Shown here one piece after another: positions 50,918 through 58,991 of a DNA stretch of 58,991 nt. The position numbers and the translations under genes were made by a program. Location: assembly GCA_947259685.1 (NCBI GenBank), contig CAMYNC010000040.1:1-58991 (forward strand), in the 5' to 3' direction. Within the stretch, counting starts at the first letter, position 1, and the number at the start of each line of letters is the position of its first letter. The DNA comes from an uncultured Desulfuromonadales bacterium. Lineage in GTDB: Bacteria > Desulfobacterota > Desulfuromonadia > Desulfuromonadales > Geopsychrobacteraceae. The notes under the pieces were generated by a model. The model was not told the origin of the DNA. It worked only from the letters and a program-made list of their open reading frames with translations, and made no database searches.

Positions 50918-53314
50918 GTGAAGCAACTCTTCAAACATATCTCCATCAGAAAAAAGCTGACCCTGGCAATTATGAGTAGCAGTCTGCTCATCTTACTCCT
51001 GGTGAGTGGTGCCTATATTGTTGTCGAAATTCATTCCTCGAAGACCATTTTGGTGCGCGAAACAGCGACCCTGGCCAACTCCCTCGGCGAAAACAGCCGG
51101 CAGCTGTTGATGTTAAATCAATTTCGTGACGCAGAGAAAGTTCTTGCTTCCCTGAAATTGCAGCCGAATATTCACGCCGCTTATCTGTTCGATGAAAACG
51201 GCAAGCCGGTGGCAGAATACCTTGATCAATTCGATTCCCGATTTCTCCTACAGGCTATCCCTATCGATTTTGCCCAACAGAATCGTTCCTTCTGGACCGA
51301 TTCGAAGATTCAGCAGATTTCTTCCGACTGGCGTCACCTCGGCCTGTTTGTGCCTATTTTTCACGGCCAACAGCGGGTGGGTGCCCTGTATTTACTCTCC
51401 GATATGCATAACCTGCACGGTCGGATTAACGCAGTTGTTTTCAGCGTCCTTCTGGCTCTGGCCTTGCTGGCGATCTGTTCCTGGTGGTTAAGCGGACAAT
51501 TACAAAAACCAGTCTCAGGGCCACTGCTGGCATTGGTTAGAACCATGGAACAGATTTCCCTTCGGAAAAATTATGGTTTGCGGGCCGTCAAACACGGGCG
51601 GGATGAAATTGGCGTACTGGTCGATGGCTTTAATCATATGCTCGACCAGATTGAGCGCCATCGTGGTGAGCTGGAGGCTCACCAGGATTCTTTGGAGCAG
51701 GCGGTATTGCAGCGGACGGCAGATTTAAACAGAACCGTAGACCAACTGCGGGTCGCAAAACAGCAGGCGGAGGCCGCCAGCGATGCCAAGTCGCAGTTTC
51801 TTGCCAACATCACTCACGAATTGCGCACCCCGCTGAATGGGGTCCTGGGGATGAATGAATTACTGTTTCGCACGGCACTGACCGAACAGCAGGAGATGCT
51901 GGCAACAACTGTCCAGCGCTCTGGAGATGACTTGCTCCGGTTGATCGATGGGGTCCTTGATTTTTCTCGTATCGAGTCCGGGCTTTTGCAATTGGAAATC
52001 GAAGAATTTGCTTTTTATCAGGTGGTTGAAGAGGTGGTTGGTTTGCTTTGGCAACAAGCCGATGAAAAGGGCCTGAAAATATTCACCGATATTCCCCTGA
52101 ATACCACCTGGAAAGTGCAGGGGGATAAAAAACGGGCAAAACAGATCGTGATGAACCTGCTCGGCAACGCTATTAAATTTACCGATTCCGGTGAAATCAA
52201 TATTCGCCTGAGGCTGCTGCAACCCGCCGAGCAGCAGGCAGTCTTTCAGTTGGAGGTTGAAGATACGGGCATCGGCATGGATGCGGAGACACAGGAACGG
52301 ATTTTTTCAGCATTTTACCAGGCGGACAGCAGTATTACGCGAGAGTATGGCGGTGCTGGGCTCGGATTGGGAATCGTTCGGCAACTGCTGGATATGATGC
52401 AGGGGGCAATCACTTGTGAAAGTCAGCCGCAGCAGGGGAGTCGTTTTCGGGCGAATCTTCCACTGCCACTTGTTAAACGAGATCAGCTGATTGTCCCTGA
52501 ACCGCTGAAGCAACGGCAGATTCTGGTTCAGGAGGATGATCCCCGCTCTCAGCAACTTCTTTTGCACCAGTTGGACGAGCTCGGATTGCAGGTCGCTGCC
52601 ACTACTTCTGTCGCCGATGCCTGGTACCAATTAAGGGCAGCCAAGCGCAATGCACAACCATTTCCTCTGATGATCCTCTCCGCAACAGCCACTCTACCGG
52701 ATGGGCAAAGTTTGCTTGATGCTATTCGCGAAGATGATGCGGACGGCCGTTTGCGGCGGATTCTGTTGTTGCCCAACAATTCCGACAATGTCGGGCAGAG
52801 AGGTTCCGAAGCACGCCTCTATCGTCCTTTGACCTGGTCCAAACTACTGATGGCACTCCAAAAGTGCTGGCATGAATTACATCTGGTCTCGAACCCGAAT
52901 CTGGAGGAAACGGTCGCAAACCGAACTACTGACCTTCGTGGAAACATCCCTTTGGCCTTGCTTGGAGGCAGTGTGGCCAGTCAGGAGCTGGTTCGAATGG
53001 CCCTGCGCAGTACCTCTTTTGCTGCCCATGTGGTCAATACGCCAGAGGAATTGGTCCCGCCAGCTGAAGAGCACAAGTATCAAGCCGTGATTCTCGATTT
53101 GCGTTCCAGTGAAATTGACCAGTGGACCAGATTTCTGCAACAACACTCACTATCAAACCTGATTATTATTCACCAGCCTGGCGATCCCGTTGACCCGTTG
53201 AGGCCCTTCGCTGAGGGCTTGCTGGAAAAACCCTTCGATCCGATAACTTTGCAGCGAACGCTGGACAGGTTAAGTCAGGCTGCAAAACTTAACTCAGCAG
53301 GGGAGGAGGCATGA
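50918..53314 (+). CDS. BarA-like membrane histidine kinase with eroded receiver domains
   Basis: The 798-residue protein has a membrane segment (about res 15-38), a small periplasmic sensor (about 40-150), a second membrane segment (VVFSVLLALALLAICSWWL), HAMP (about 185-250), HisKA with ANITHELRTPLNGVLGMNEL, and an ATPase domain with VMNLLGNAIKF, DTGIGMD, FSAFYQADSSITREYGGAGL and GLGIV. Two receiver-like domains follow. In the first (QILVQEDDPRSQQLL) the phospho-acceptor strand reads MILSATATLPDG and lacks the Asp. In the second (ALLGGSVASQELV) the acidic pair is lost though ILDLRSS keeps an Asp. It likely signals by another route or is regulatory. GTG 50918 is chosen for its AGGGA site. The stop overlaps the next ATG. 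Confidence 0.85.
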   Translation: MKQLFKHISIRKKLTLAIMSSSLLILLLVSGAYIVVEIHSSKTILVRETATLANSLGENSRQLLMLNQFRDAEKVLASLKLQPNIHAAYLFDENGKPVAEYLDQFDSRFLLQAIPIDFAQQNRSFWTDSKIQQISSDWRHLGLFVPIFHGQQRVGALYLLSDMHNLHGRINAVVFSVLLALALLAICSWWLSGQLQKPVSGPLLALVRTMEQISLRKNYGLRAVKHGRDEIGVLVDGFNHMLDQIERHRGELEAHQDSLEQAVLQRTADLNRTVDQLRVAKQQAEAASDAKSQFLANITHELRTPLNGVLGMNELLFRTALTEQQEMLATTVQRSGDDLLRLIDGVLDFSRIESGLLQLEIEEFAFYQVVEEVVGLLWQQADEKGLKIFTDIPLNTTWKVQGDKKRAKQIVMNLLGNAIKFTDSGEINIRLRLLQPAEQQAVFQLEVEDTGIGMDAETQERIFSAFYQADSSITREYGGAGLGLGIVRQLLDMMQGAITCESQPQQGSRFRANLPLPLVKRDQLIVPEPLKQRQILVQEDDPRSQQLLLHQLDELGLQVAATTSVADAWYQLRAAKRNAQPFPLMILSATATLPDGQSLLDAIREDDADGRLRRILLLPNNSDNVGQRGSEARLYRPLTWSKLLMALQKCWHELHLVSNPNLEETVANRTTDLRGNIPLALLGGSVASQELVRMALRSTSFAAHVVNTPEELVPPAEEHKYQAVILDLRSSEIDQWTRFLQQHSLSNLIIIHQPGDPVDPLRPFAEGLLEKPFDPITLQRTLDRLSQAAKLNSAGEEA

Positions 53315-55386
53315 ATAGGGTTTCGCTGATCGCAATAGGAATCTTAGTGCTGGGTGGTTATCTCTTGGTGTTGTCCTGGACGGGCAGCATTTTTGCTTCC
53401 TTTGCACTCACCGGTGGTGGTTTTGATGAAAGCACCCGATTTAGCATGGTCATGGATGTGGATAATCAGGAGGCGATTGTTAATAGGCTGCCCGTGCCGG
53501 GTTACATTACTGATATGCACCAGGCAGGGGACAGACTGATTGTTGGTAATATGTATGAAGGTTTGCAAGTAATTAACGTTAGCAACCCCCTTAACCCGCA
53601 ATTCCTCTGGCGTTCATATCCAAATCTTTCCGTTCTGGACATTGAACCGTTTGGCAAATATTTTGCGCTTAGTTGCGGTTCACGCGGGCTTAGAATCGTC
53701 AGCCTGGGTGAAACTTCATCCAGGACTATTGGGAGAATTTATTGGCCAAAAGCACTGACGGAGAGTAAGTTTTTTGCCGATTATCTTTATGTTGCGGCCA
53801 ACACCGACGGATTATTGGTTTACGATCTCAGAGATTTAACTTCAGCCAAACTTGTTTATCATGAAAAATTGGGCGTTCGCCAGGGTTCCCGAATCGAGAA
53901 AATGCTTGTCCATCAAGGTTATCTCTACCTCTCAACGGTTCGTGGTGGGGTAAAAATTTACACTTTGAGCGATCCTGCAGTGCCGAAGCTGGTGAACCAG
54001 ATCACCACAGAGAATGGTGTTTACGACATGGTGATTAATCATGGTGAACTTACTCTGATTGATAGCGGGGTCGGTATTCGACGTTACAGTCTGGAAAATC
54101 CCGAAAGTCCACAGCACCTTAAGGACTTGGCTAGTTCAGGAAGACCACGCTGGTTGTCTATTTCCGATGATTATTATTTTATCGGCAATTTTCAGTCCGG
54201 CCTGATGGCTATCCCCAAAGGGAATGAATTTTTCGAGGGTAGCTACGGACATCTGGATGTCGGAGGAACCCCAAAAGCAATTCGAACGGTGGGAAACTAT
54301 TTATACGTCGGGTTGAATAAGCAGGGATTGTTGGTTGTCGATCCGCTTGTCATGAAACCTAAGCAACAGCTTTATTCATTTGACGTCCCAGGAAGAAATC
54401 TGGACTTGGTCAAAGATGGCCGCTGGCTCTATGTTTCCAGTGATACCTCAGGATTTCAAGTTGTTGATTTGGAAGATGAAAAAGTCGTGGCATCGCTTCC
54501 TGGCCTTGTAGCGAAGCGTATGACACGAGCAGGACAAACAATCTACTTGGTTAATAAGGTGGGAGAGGTCAGCCTTGTAAATGTCTCAGATCCTTATCGG
54601 CCGGAAAAAATCCATCAGTTTAAACTGCCGAACACTTCCTTGAATCTCTCAGTATCCGACTCGCGCTTGATCGTTTCAGGGTTGGAAGGGGTGACATTAT
54701 ATGATGTCGCAAATCCATTCATGCCCCAACTGCTTGATCATTTCCCGCTGGAACGGGCAATGGATGCGACTATTGATGAGAAAATTGTTTATGTTGCGGC
54801 AGACCAGCAGGGACTGGTCATCCTGCAGATTACAGAAAATAGTAAACTGCGCAAACTTAAGAGCATCAAGCCGCCTTGGCCGATGGATGCATTTGTCAAT
54901 GCTCAGGCTTTAGCAGTAAAAGACAAGCTTGTCTATCTGGCGCTTGGACAATCAGGGATGTCTATTCTGGATGTCGCTAACCCTCGCCAGCCGAAGATCC
55001 TCGGTTCTGTAAATCTACCTGGTTACAGCGCAGGAATAAGTATTGCTGAAAACTTTTTAGGTGTCAGTAGCTTAAATGAAGGTGTGCTCTATCTGGATGT
55101 TCGCAACCCGAAAAAGCCGATGGTGATCAGTTCCGTTCGAGCAAGGAATGCGGCAGAAGGAGTTCTTCTGAGTGATGGAATGATATTTCTTGCTTGCGAT
55201 GATCAGGGAGTGAAGGTTTTCCCTGTACCGGTTCAACCATTGCAGGTGAAGCGTATTTCATCATCCCGTCTGAAGGTAGAATTGCCGGCGATAAAGAATC
55301 CTGGCCGCTATAGCCTGCAGGTTAGGAATAGGCGTGAGCAGGTTGGGCAGGATGGGGTGGTGAGTTATCTGCCAACAAAGGAATAA
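53311..55386 (+). CDS. Membrane-anchored LVIVD-repeat beta-propeller protein
   Basis: The 691-residue protein has an N-terminal membrane anchor (about res 5-28, LIAIGILVLGGYLLVLSWTG) and then a chain of LVIVD-type repeats, each with a pattern such as DRLIVGNMYEGLQVINVSNP, LYVGLNKQGLLVVDPLVM, WLYVSSDTSGFQVVDLED and LVYLALGQSGMSILDVANPR. About a dozen units form one or two beta-propellers. The last 60 residues form a small C-terminal domain (VKRISSSRLKVELPAIKN, RYSLQVRNRREQVG). Likely periplasmic or surface-exposed and probably a binding scaffold. The ATG overlaps the kinase stop by four bases (coupled). It faces the TonB-dependent receptor, with three bases between stops. Confidence 0.85.
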   Translation: MNRVSLIAIGILVLGGYLLVLSWTGSIFASFALTGGGFDESTRFSMVMDVDNQEAIVNRLPVPGYITDMHQAGDRLIVGNMYEGLQVINVSNPLNPQFLWRSYPNLSVLDIEPFGKYFALSCGSRGLRIVSLGETSSRTIGRIYWPKALTESKFFADYLYVAANTDGLLVYDLRDLTSAKLVYHEKLGVRQGSRIEKMLVHQGYLYLSTVRGGVKIYTLSDPAVPKLVNQITTENGVYDMVINHGELTLIDSGVGIRRYSLENPESPQHLKDLASSGRPRWLSISDDYYFIGNFQSGLMAIPKGNEFFEGSYGHLDVGGTPKAIRTVGNYLYVGLNKQGLLVVDPLVMKPKQQLYSFDVPGRNLDLVKDGRWLYVSSDTSGFQVVDLEDEKVVASLPGLVAKRMTRAGQTIYLVNKVGEVSLVNVSDPYRPEKIHQFKLPNTSLNLSVSDSRLIVSGLEGVTLYDVANPFMPQLLDHFPLERAMDATIDEKIVYVAADQQGLVILQITENSKLRKLKSIKPPWPMDAFVNAQALAVKDKLVYLALGQSGMSILDVANPRQPKILGSVNLPGYSAGISIAENFLGVSSLNEGVLYLDVRNPKKPMVISSVRARNAAEGVLLSDGMIFLACDDQGVKVFPVPVQPLQVKRISSSRLKVELPAIKNPGRYSLQVRNRREQVGQDGVVSYLPTKE

Positions 55387-55389
55387 TTA

Positions 55390-57894
55390 TCAGAATTTAT
55401 ATTTTACTTCTGCCCAGAATTGGCGACCGAGCAGATATTCATCTTCCTTCGGCCCATCCGGGATTTTTTTATTGAACAGGTTTAGAACTTCAAGGGTGAA
55501 TTTAAGATTGTTGTCACGCCAATCAGGCGATTGCCAGGAGATAACCCAATCGAAGGTTGTTGCACTCGAATTAGTCACCTTAGCAAAGTAGTCGTTATCC
55601 AGGTCCCTGACATCCACTTCTGTTCCATCCCGTCGTTTGACTGTTCCTGAACGAATCTCCTTGATGCCACGGTAGCGACTTCGGTAATTGGTGGTATTGG
55701 TGAATGAAAAGCCGTGGGGGAGTTCTGCGGTATAAATCAAACTTCCCTTCCAGGGGCGGTTGTAATCATTGATCGGCAGTCGATTCCTGTTGATTAGCCT
55801 GCCCTTAAACCAGACCAGAGCAACCAATTCATCGGTATTGGTCGGGTCCTCGAACTGCCTGAAACTGTCCGAATAGCTGAGGCTGTTGCTTTTGGTCTCC
55901 TGCCATGTGGCATTAAAGGTGAAATAATGTTTCGCCCAGCTTCGCTGCCAGCTCAGGCTGACCTCTTGATGGCTACGCCGGCCATCATTGCTCCATTCTT
56001 TAAATACGATACCTTCATCATCTTTATCGAGAATTACTGAAACGATTTGATCTTTGTATTCACGATCGATATAAGTTATTTCCAGTTGTCCACCCAGCAG
56101 CGCCTGCCTTATTGCAAGAGTATATTCGTCGGAGTAGGGTGTTTTTAAATCGCTTACGCGGCTGGTTGGAAAGGACGTCCGTTGAACGTCGATCCAAGGC
56201 TTCGAGTAGTCGGTCGTGGCCAAATCGCACAGTCCATTCGCTTTAAGGTCACCGCGGCATTGAGTCTCAAAAAGAGCTTTATCTTCTTCAAGTTTTAAGG
56301 TCAGCAAGTTGGCACCGTAATATCTACTGTATCCACCGATAAAGAGAGTGTCTTGGTTGTCGAACAAGTCATAAGATACTGCAAAACGTGGGGCAAAATC
56401 TGTATTGTTCTGGTAGTCATTATAGGAAATTCTTAATCCTGGTCGTAGGGTCAACCGTGAAATTTCCATGTTATTTTCAAGATAAGCGTGGTAATTGGTA
56501 ATTTCCGCGTGAGCGCTATCGGTTGGATAGATGTTTTTAAAATAGAAAAATTGTTCATTGTCGACACATTCGATGGTGTTGCCATTGCAAACAACAAGAT
56601 CATCTGTTTTTGCGCCGGAATAACGGGTGAGTATTTCTGTTCTGTCAAAGTTGGCCTCGGACCTTTCAACTTCGATTCCAGTGTTGAACTGATGAGTGAT
56701 TGACCGCGTAGGGATAGGATTAAATTCAATATGCGAGCTTGCGGAGAAGGTCTTATCTTTTTTGTCGAGATCTCCCCGACCACCTTCAAAACTGACAGTT
56801 TTTCCCCAGTTTTTACTTTCTGTTGATCTCCAACTCCAAAATGTGTCTGGCGCTTCTCGGCTGTTTTTGCTTTGGTTGAAACTCAGGTTGAATTCAGCAT
56901 CGGCAATGTCGTACTGCTGCTCAAGTTTCCCAATAACCGAATACCCGCCACCTTTCAACGAATAATTACTACTTAGAGTGTCTTTCAGGTAGTAATCTTC
57001 TTTAAAAGGGGCATAGGTCCAAGAAAGACTTATTTTCGTTCCAGATTGAGGGTTTGCGACAGATTTGATAAAAAAATTCTCGTTTAGGCGATGCTGTTTT
57101 TTTTGGGTATCGAATCGTTGCAATGGTATAGACGATTGCAGCCGAGAATAATTGAAAACCACCCCAATTTTTTCTGTAAAAGGAACGTTCAGAGTATAAC
57201 TGCTCTGATGTTTAGTGAAATCCGGCTGATCATCAGCACTGCCGGAATTATTGAAGTCTTCTTTTGCGTCTGGATCAAGATGGAATTGAGTCCATTCACT
57301 GCGGGTGGTTCGATAGGTCACCTCACCCCCGAACTCCTCGTCTGGATCAATGCTGTTTATTTCGACAACTCCACCTGTAAAGCTGCCGTAGCGTGCAGAA
57401 ATATTGGCGCGCATCACGGAGATGTCTTTGACGATATGGTCGAGTAGGAAAAAATCTTGCGAATGGCCTGGGATATTGTCGATATTGTTAATATTTTTGA
57501 AGGCTGGATCTAGCAGGCTGTTGTAGCTGGCCCCATCAAAAATATAGTTGTTACTATGGACCCGTCCTCCGGAAATAGAGAGTTCTGCAGGGCGGATTTC
57601 ACCAGCTTGACGAGAATTATTGACACTATCCGAGGCTTGAACGCCTGGCAGGACGGTTAATTTATCGGTGATATTGCCGTTACTAGAGGGGAGATCTTCG
57701 AGCAGGGATTTATCAAGAACTTCTGATACCGTTAGTCGGTCCGGGCGCTTTGCCGTCACCTCAATCTGTGGCATGACAGTCATTTGCTGCTCTGCTTTTT
57801 CCACCGATTGTTCTGCACTGGCAGAGAAAACCGCTACGAGTAGCGGAACGATGGCGAAAAGAAATCGAAAAAGCATAGGCATGGGTTGTGGCAC
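55390..57894 (-). CDS. TonB-dependent outer-membrane receptor
   Basis: The 834-residue protein has a signal peptide (about 1-27, LFAIVPLLVAVFSASA), a TonB box-like QIEVTAKR (about res 44-51), a plug domain (about 60-185; GNITDKLTVLPGVQASDSV, GGRVHSNNYIFDGASYNSLL, YGSFTGGVVEI) and a long beta-barrel ending in aromatic residues (FWAEVKYKF), as expected for outer-membrane assembly. The substrate is unknown; plug and loops are not typical of the classic siderophore receptors. The start is GTG 57894 or an ATG 12 or 18 bases on; none has a good ribosome site. It is divergent from tonB. Confidence 0.88.
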   Translation of the reverse strand: MPQPMPMLFRFLFAIVPLLVAVFSASAEQSVEKAEQQMTVMPQIEVTAKRPDRLTVSEVLDKSLLEDLPSSNGNITDKLTVLPGVQASDSVNNSRQAGEIRPAELSISGGRVHSNNYIFDGASYNSLLDPAFKNINNIDNIPGHSQDFFLLDHIVKDISVMRANISARYGSFTGGVVEINSIDPDEEFGGEVTYRTTRSEWTQFHLDPDAKEDFNNSGSADDQPDFTKHQSSYTLNVPFTEKIGVVFNYSRLQSSIPLQRFDTQKKQHRLNENFFIKSVANPQSGTKISLSWTYAPFKEDYYLKDTLSSNYSLKGGGYSVIGKLEQQYDIADAEFNLSFNQSKNSREAPDTFWSWRSTESKNWGKTVSFEGGRGDLDKKDKTFSASSHIEFNPIPTRSITHQFNTGIEVERSEANFDRTEILTRYSGAKTDDLVVCNGNTIECVDNEQFFYFKNIYPTDSAHAEITNYHAYLENNMEISRLTLRPGLRISYNDYQNNTDFAPRFAVSYDLFDNQDTLFIGGYSRYYGANLLTLKLEEDKALFETQCRGDLKANGLCDLATTDYSKPWIDVQRTSFPTSRVSDLKTPYSDEYTLAIRQALLGGQLEITYIDREYKDQIVSVILDKDDEGIVFKEWSNDGRRSHQEVSLSWQRSWAKHYFTFNATWQETKSNSLSYSDSFRQFEDPTNTDELVALVWFKGRLINRNRLPINDYNRPWKGSLIYTAELPHGFSFTNTTNYRSRYRGIKEIRSGTVKRRDGTEVDVRDLDNDYFAKVTNSSATTFDWVISWQSPDWRDNNLKFTLEVLNLFNKKIPDGPKEDEYLLGRQFWAEVKYKF

Positions 57895-57962
57895 TTGACT
57901 CTAATATCGATACGAAAGAACTTTTTGATAGAACAATAAAACTACCAGTGAAACACTGTGGA

Positions 57963-57991
57963 TTGCAAGCGAATAGGAGTTTTGCTAGACT
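57963..57991 (+). promoter_or_regulatory. Possible tonB promoter
   Basis: TTGCAA (57963-57968) and TAGACT (57986-57991) with a 17-base spacer lie about 46 bases before the tonB start, in the region shared with the receptor gene. No clear Fur box is seen. Confidence 0.45.
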
Positions 57992-58036
57992 ATCGCATAG
58001 TTTTTTTTGTTATTTTTGCGTAGGTTGGAGCTAATC

Positions 58037-58846
58037 TTGGCAGGTTCTGGTCGGCTGATCTCTTTTGTCTGCTTCTCGCTTCTTATCCATTTGGCGATTC
58101 TGCAACTAAACCTTTTTCACAAGGTTGAGATTCAAGAGGTTCGTACCACTGGAATCGGTGTTATTGTGAGCTCGTCTGCCCAGTTTTTGCCGGTTGCACC
58201 ACAGGAAGAAAAACAGATTAAAAATATGAAAAGTGTGGCTAAACCTAAAAGCTCTTCCTCAGCTTTGCAAAAACTGGCGGTGGAGCCAAAAAAAGCACAG
58301 CGAGCAAAAACGGTTAAACCTCTGTCTGGGAAGCGGCAGCCCATAAGACCGCTTGTGACTAGAGCCGCGGTGCTGCCGCCGCAGAAAAACCCGCTAGTGG
58401 AAACGCCCACACCAGTCCTGGCAGAATCACCCTCAAGCAAGCCTGCTATGATCTCTAAAAAGTCTATAGGTCCTGAACGGATAAGTCCTGCTGAGGCTTT
58501 GGTTATCGGTGCAAGTACTGCGAAGTCCAGTTCGCCAGCGCCCCAATCAACAGAAAAACAGGCTATTAACCAGCAGGCGAAACCACGCTATGCCACTAAT
58601 GTTCCGCCAGGCTATCCCGAAATCGCCCATCGTAAAGGCTGGGAGGGGCGGGTGCTGCTGAATGTCTTGGTTGAAGCCGATGGCGATGTGGCTGATTTGA
58701 ACATTCTGGAATCATCTGGCTATCGGATTTTGGACCGTGCTGCTTATAAGGCCGTTTCTCGCTGGGAATTCAAACCTGCGGTGAGTTTTGGTCGCCCGGT
58801 GGATAGTCGGGTGCAGATTCCAATTAACTTTTCACTGCTGGAATAG
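58037..58846 (+). CDS. TonB family energy transducer
   Basis: The 269-residue protein has an N-terminal membrane segment (about res 5-24, LISFVCFSLLIHLAILQL), a proline- and lysine-rich periplasmic linker (about 50-175) and a C-terminal TonB domain (about 185-269): YPEIAHRKGWEGRVLLNVLV, GDVADLNILESSGYRILDRA, AYKAVSRWEFKPAV and RVQIPINFSLLE. It would couple the inner-membrane proton gradient to the neighbouring outer-membrane receptor; ExbB/ExbD are not in the window. TTG 58037 has GGAG six bases upstream and is chosen over TTG 58007. Confidence 0.88.
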   Translation: MAGSGRLISFVCFSLLIHLAILQLNLFHKVEIQEVRTTGIGVIVSSSAQFLPVAPQEEKQIKNMKSVAKPKSSSSALQKLAVEPKKAQRAKTVKPLSGKRQPIRPLVTRAAVLPPQKNPLVETPTPVLAESPSSKPAMISKKSIGPERISPAEALVIGASTAKSSSPAPQSTEKQAINQQAKPRYATNVPPGYPEIAHRKGWEGRVLLNVLVEADGDVADLNILESSGYRILDRAAYKAVSRWEFKPAVSFGRPVDSRVQIPINFSLLE

Positions 58847-58940
58847 GGGCCATCTCCAGCTTAAGAATCTAAAATTGTTTGTAGATTTTTGTTTGACCTG
58901 CCCCAAACAATCCCCTAAGTTGTTCCGTAAGAAAATTTTT

Positions 58941-58991
58941 ATGACAAAAGATGAATATTTCTTTTTAGCAGGTAAAATAATATATGTTTTC
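58941..58991 (+). CDS. Possible start of a gene running off the right edge
   Basis: ATG 58941 opens a frame (MTKDEYFFLAGKIIYVF) that stays open through the last 17 codons. The upstream sequence (GTAAGAAAATTTTT) is a poor ribosome site and the DNA is A/T-rich, so this could be chance. Confidence 0.2.
   Translation, partial: MTKDEYFFLAGKIIYVF

Overview
The window looks like a chromosomal segment of a Gram-negative, strictly respiratory deltaproteobacterium of the Desulfuromonadales (Desulfuromonas / Geobacter / Pelobacter type). This rests on the gene mix: many two-component proteins, a sigma-54 response regulator, a Cache sensor, a DUF6178-like protein, a PA2778/PA2779 pair, AsmA, TonB with an outer-membrane receptor, a soluble NuoE/NuoF-type flavoprotein complex, and an AddAB-like nuclease/helicase pair. 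It is an inference from gene content; there is no rRNA marker. I see no tRNA, rRNA or CRISPR array.

Layout. Positions 1-9850 hold a signalling and housekeeping run on the + strand: zinc-ribbon/receiver protein, purine nucleoside phosphorylase, receiver protein, universal stress protein, receiver-histidine kinase, FAD dehydrogenase, YhaM-like nuclease, metallo-hydrolase, CoaBC and family-4 uracil-DNA glycosylase, with a zinc phospholipase C-like protein on the other strand. Positions 9866-12253 hold four minus-strand genes (small unknown, metallo-hydrolase, SseB-like, lipoprotein). Positions 12335-16468 hold sbcD and sbcC, with sbcD broken by a frame change. Positions 16631-17930 hold a Cache-HAMP protein and a relic of a solute-binding protein.

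Positions 17967-22773 are the most interesting part. Two small secreted proteins share the motif DRxRDGSC or DRxRKDGSC at or near the C-terminus, and one of them is built from tandem copies of it. They lie downstream of a near-consensus sigma-54 promoter. Twin 16-bp enhancer-like repeats precede that promoter, and an adjacent sensor kinase / sigma-54 activator operon follows. This reads as a self-contained regulated secretion or surface module of unknown function.

FtsH, a large hybrid-sensor kinase whose ATP-binding tail is broken by a frame change, and its receiver follow (22881-28665). A decayed region with a transposase relic (28666-29297) leads into a visibly G+C-richer three-gene NAD(P)H / iron-sulfur flavoprotein operon (29298-33706), probably acquired. 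Then come a CBS protein, a 670-base non-coding region rich in hairpins, AsmA, a second non-coding region, the PA2779/PA2778 pair, divergent glpK/glpD, the AddB/AddA-like pair, a divergent PF05618-type protein and a DUF6178-like protein.

The last 8 kb (50918-58846) join a BarA-like kinase with eroded receivers to a membrane-anchored LVIVD beta-propeller protein (translationally coupled), facing a TonB-dependent receptor and a divergent TonB. A possible start of another gene runs off the right edge.
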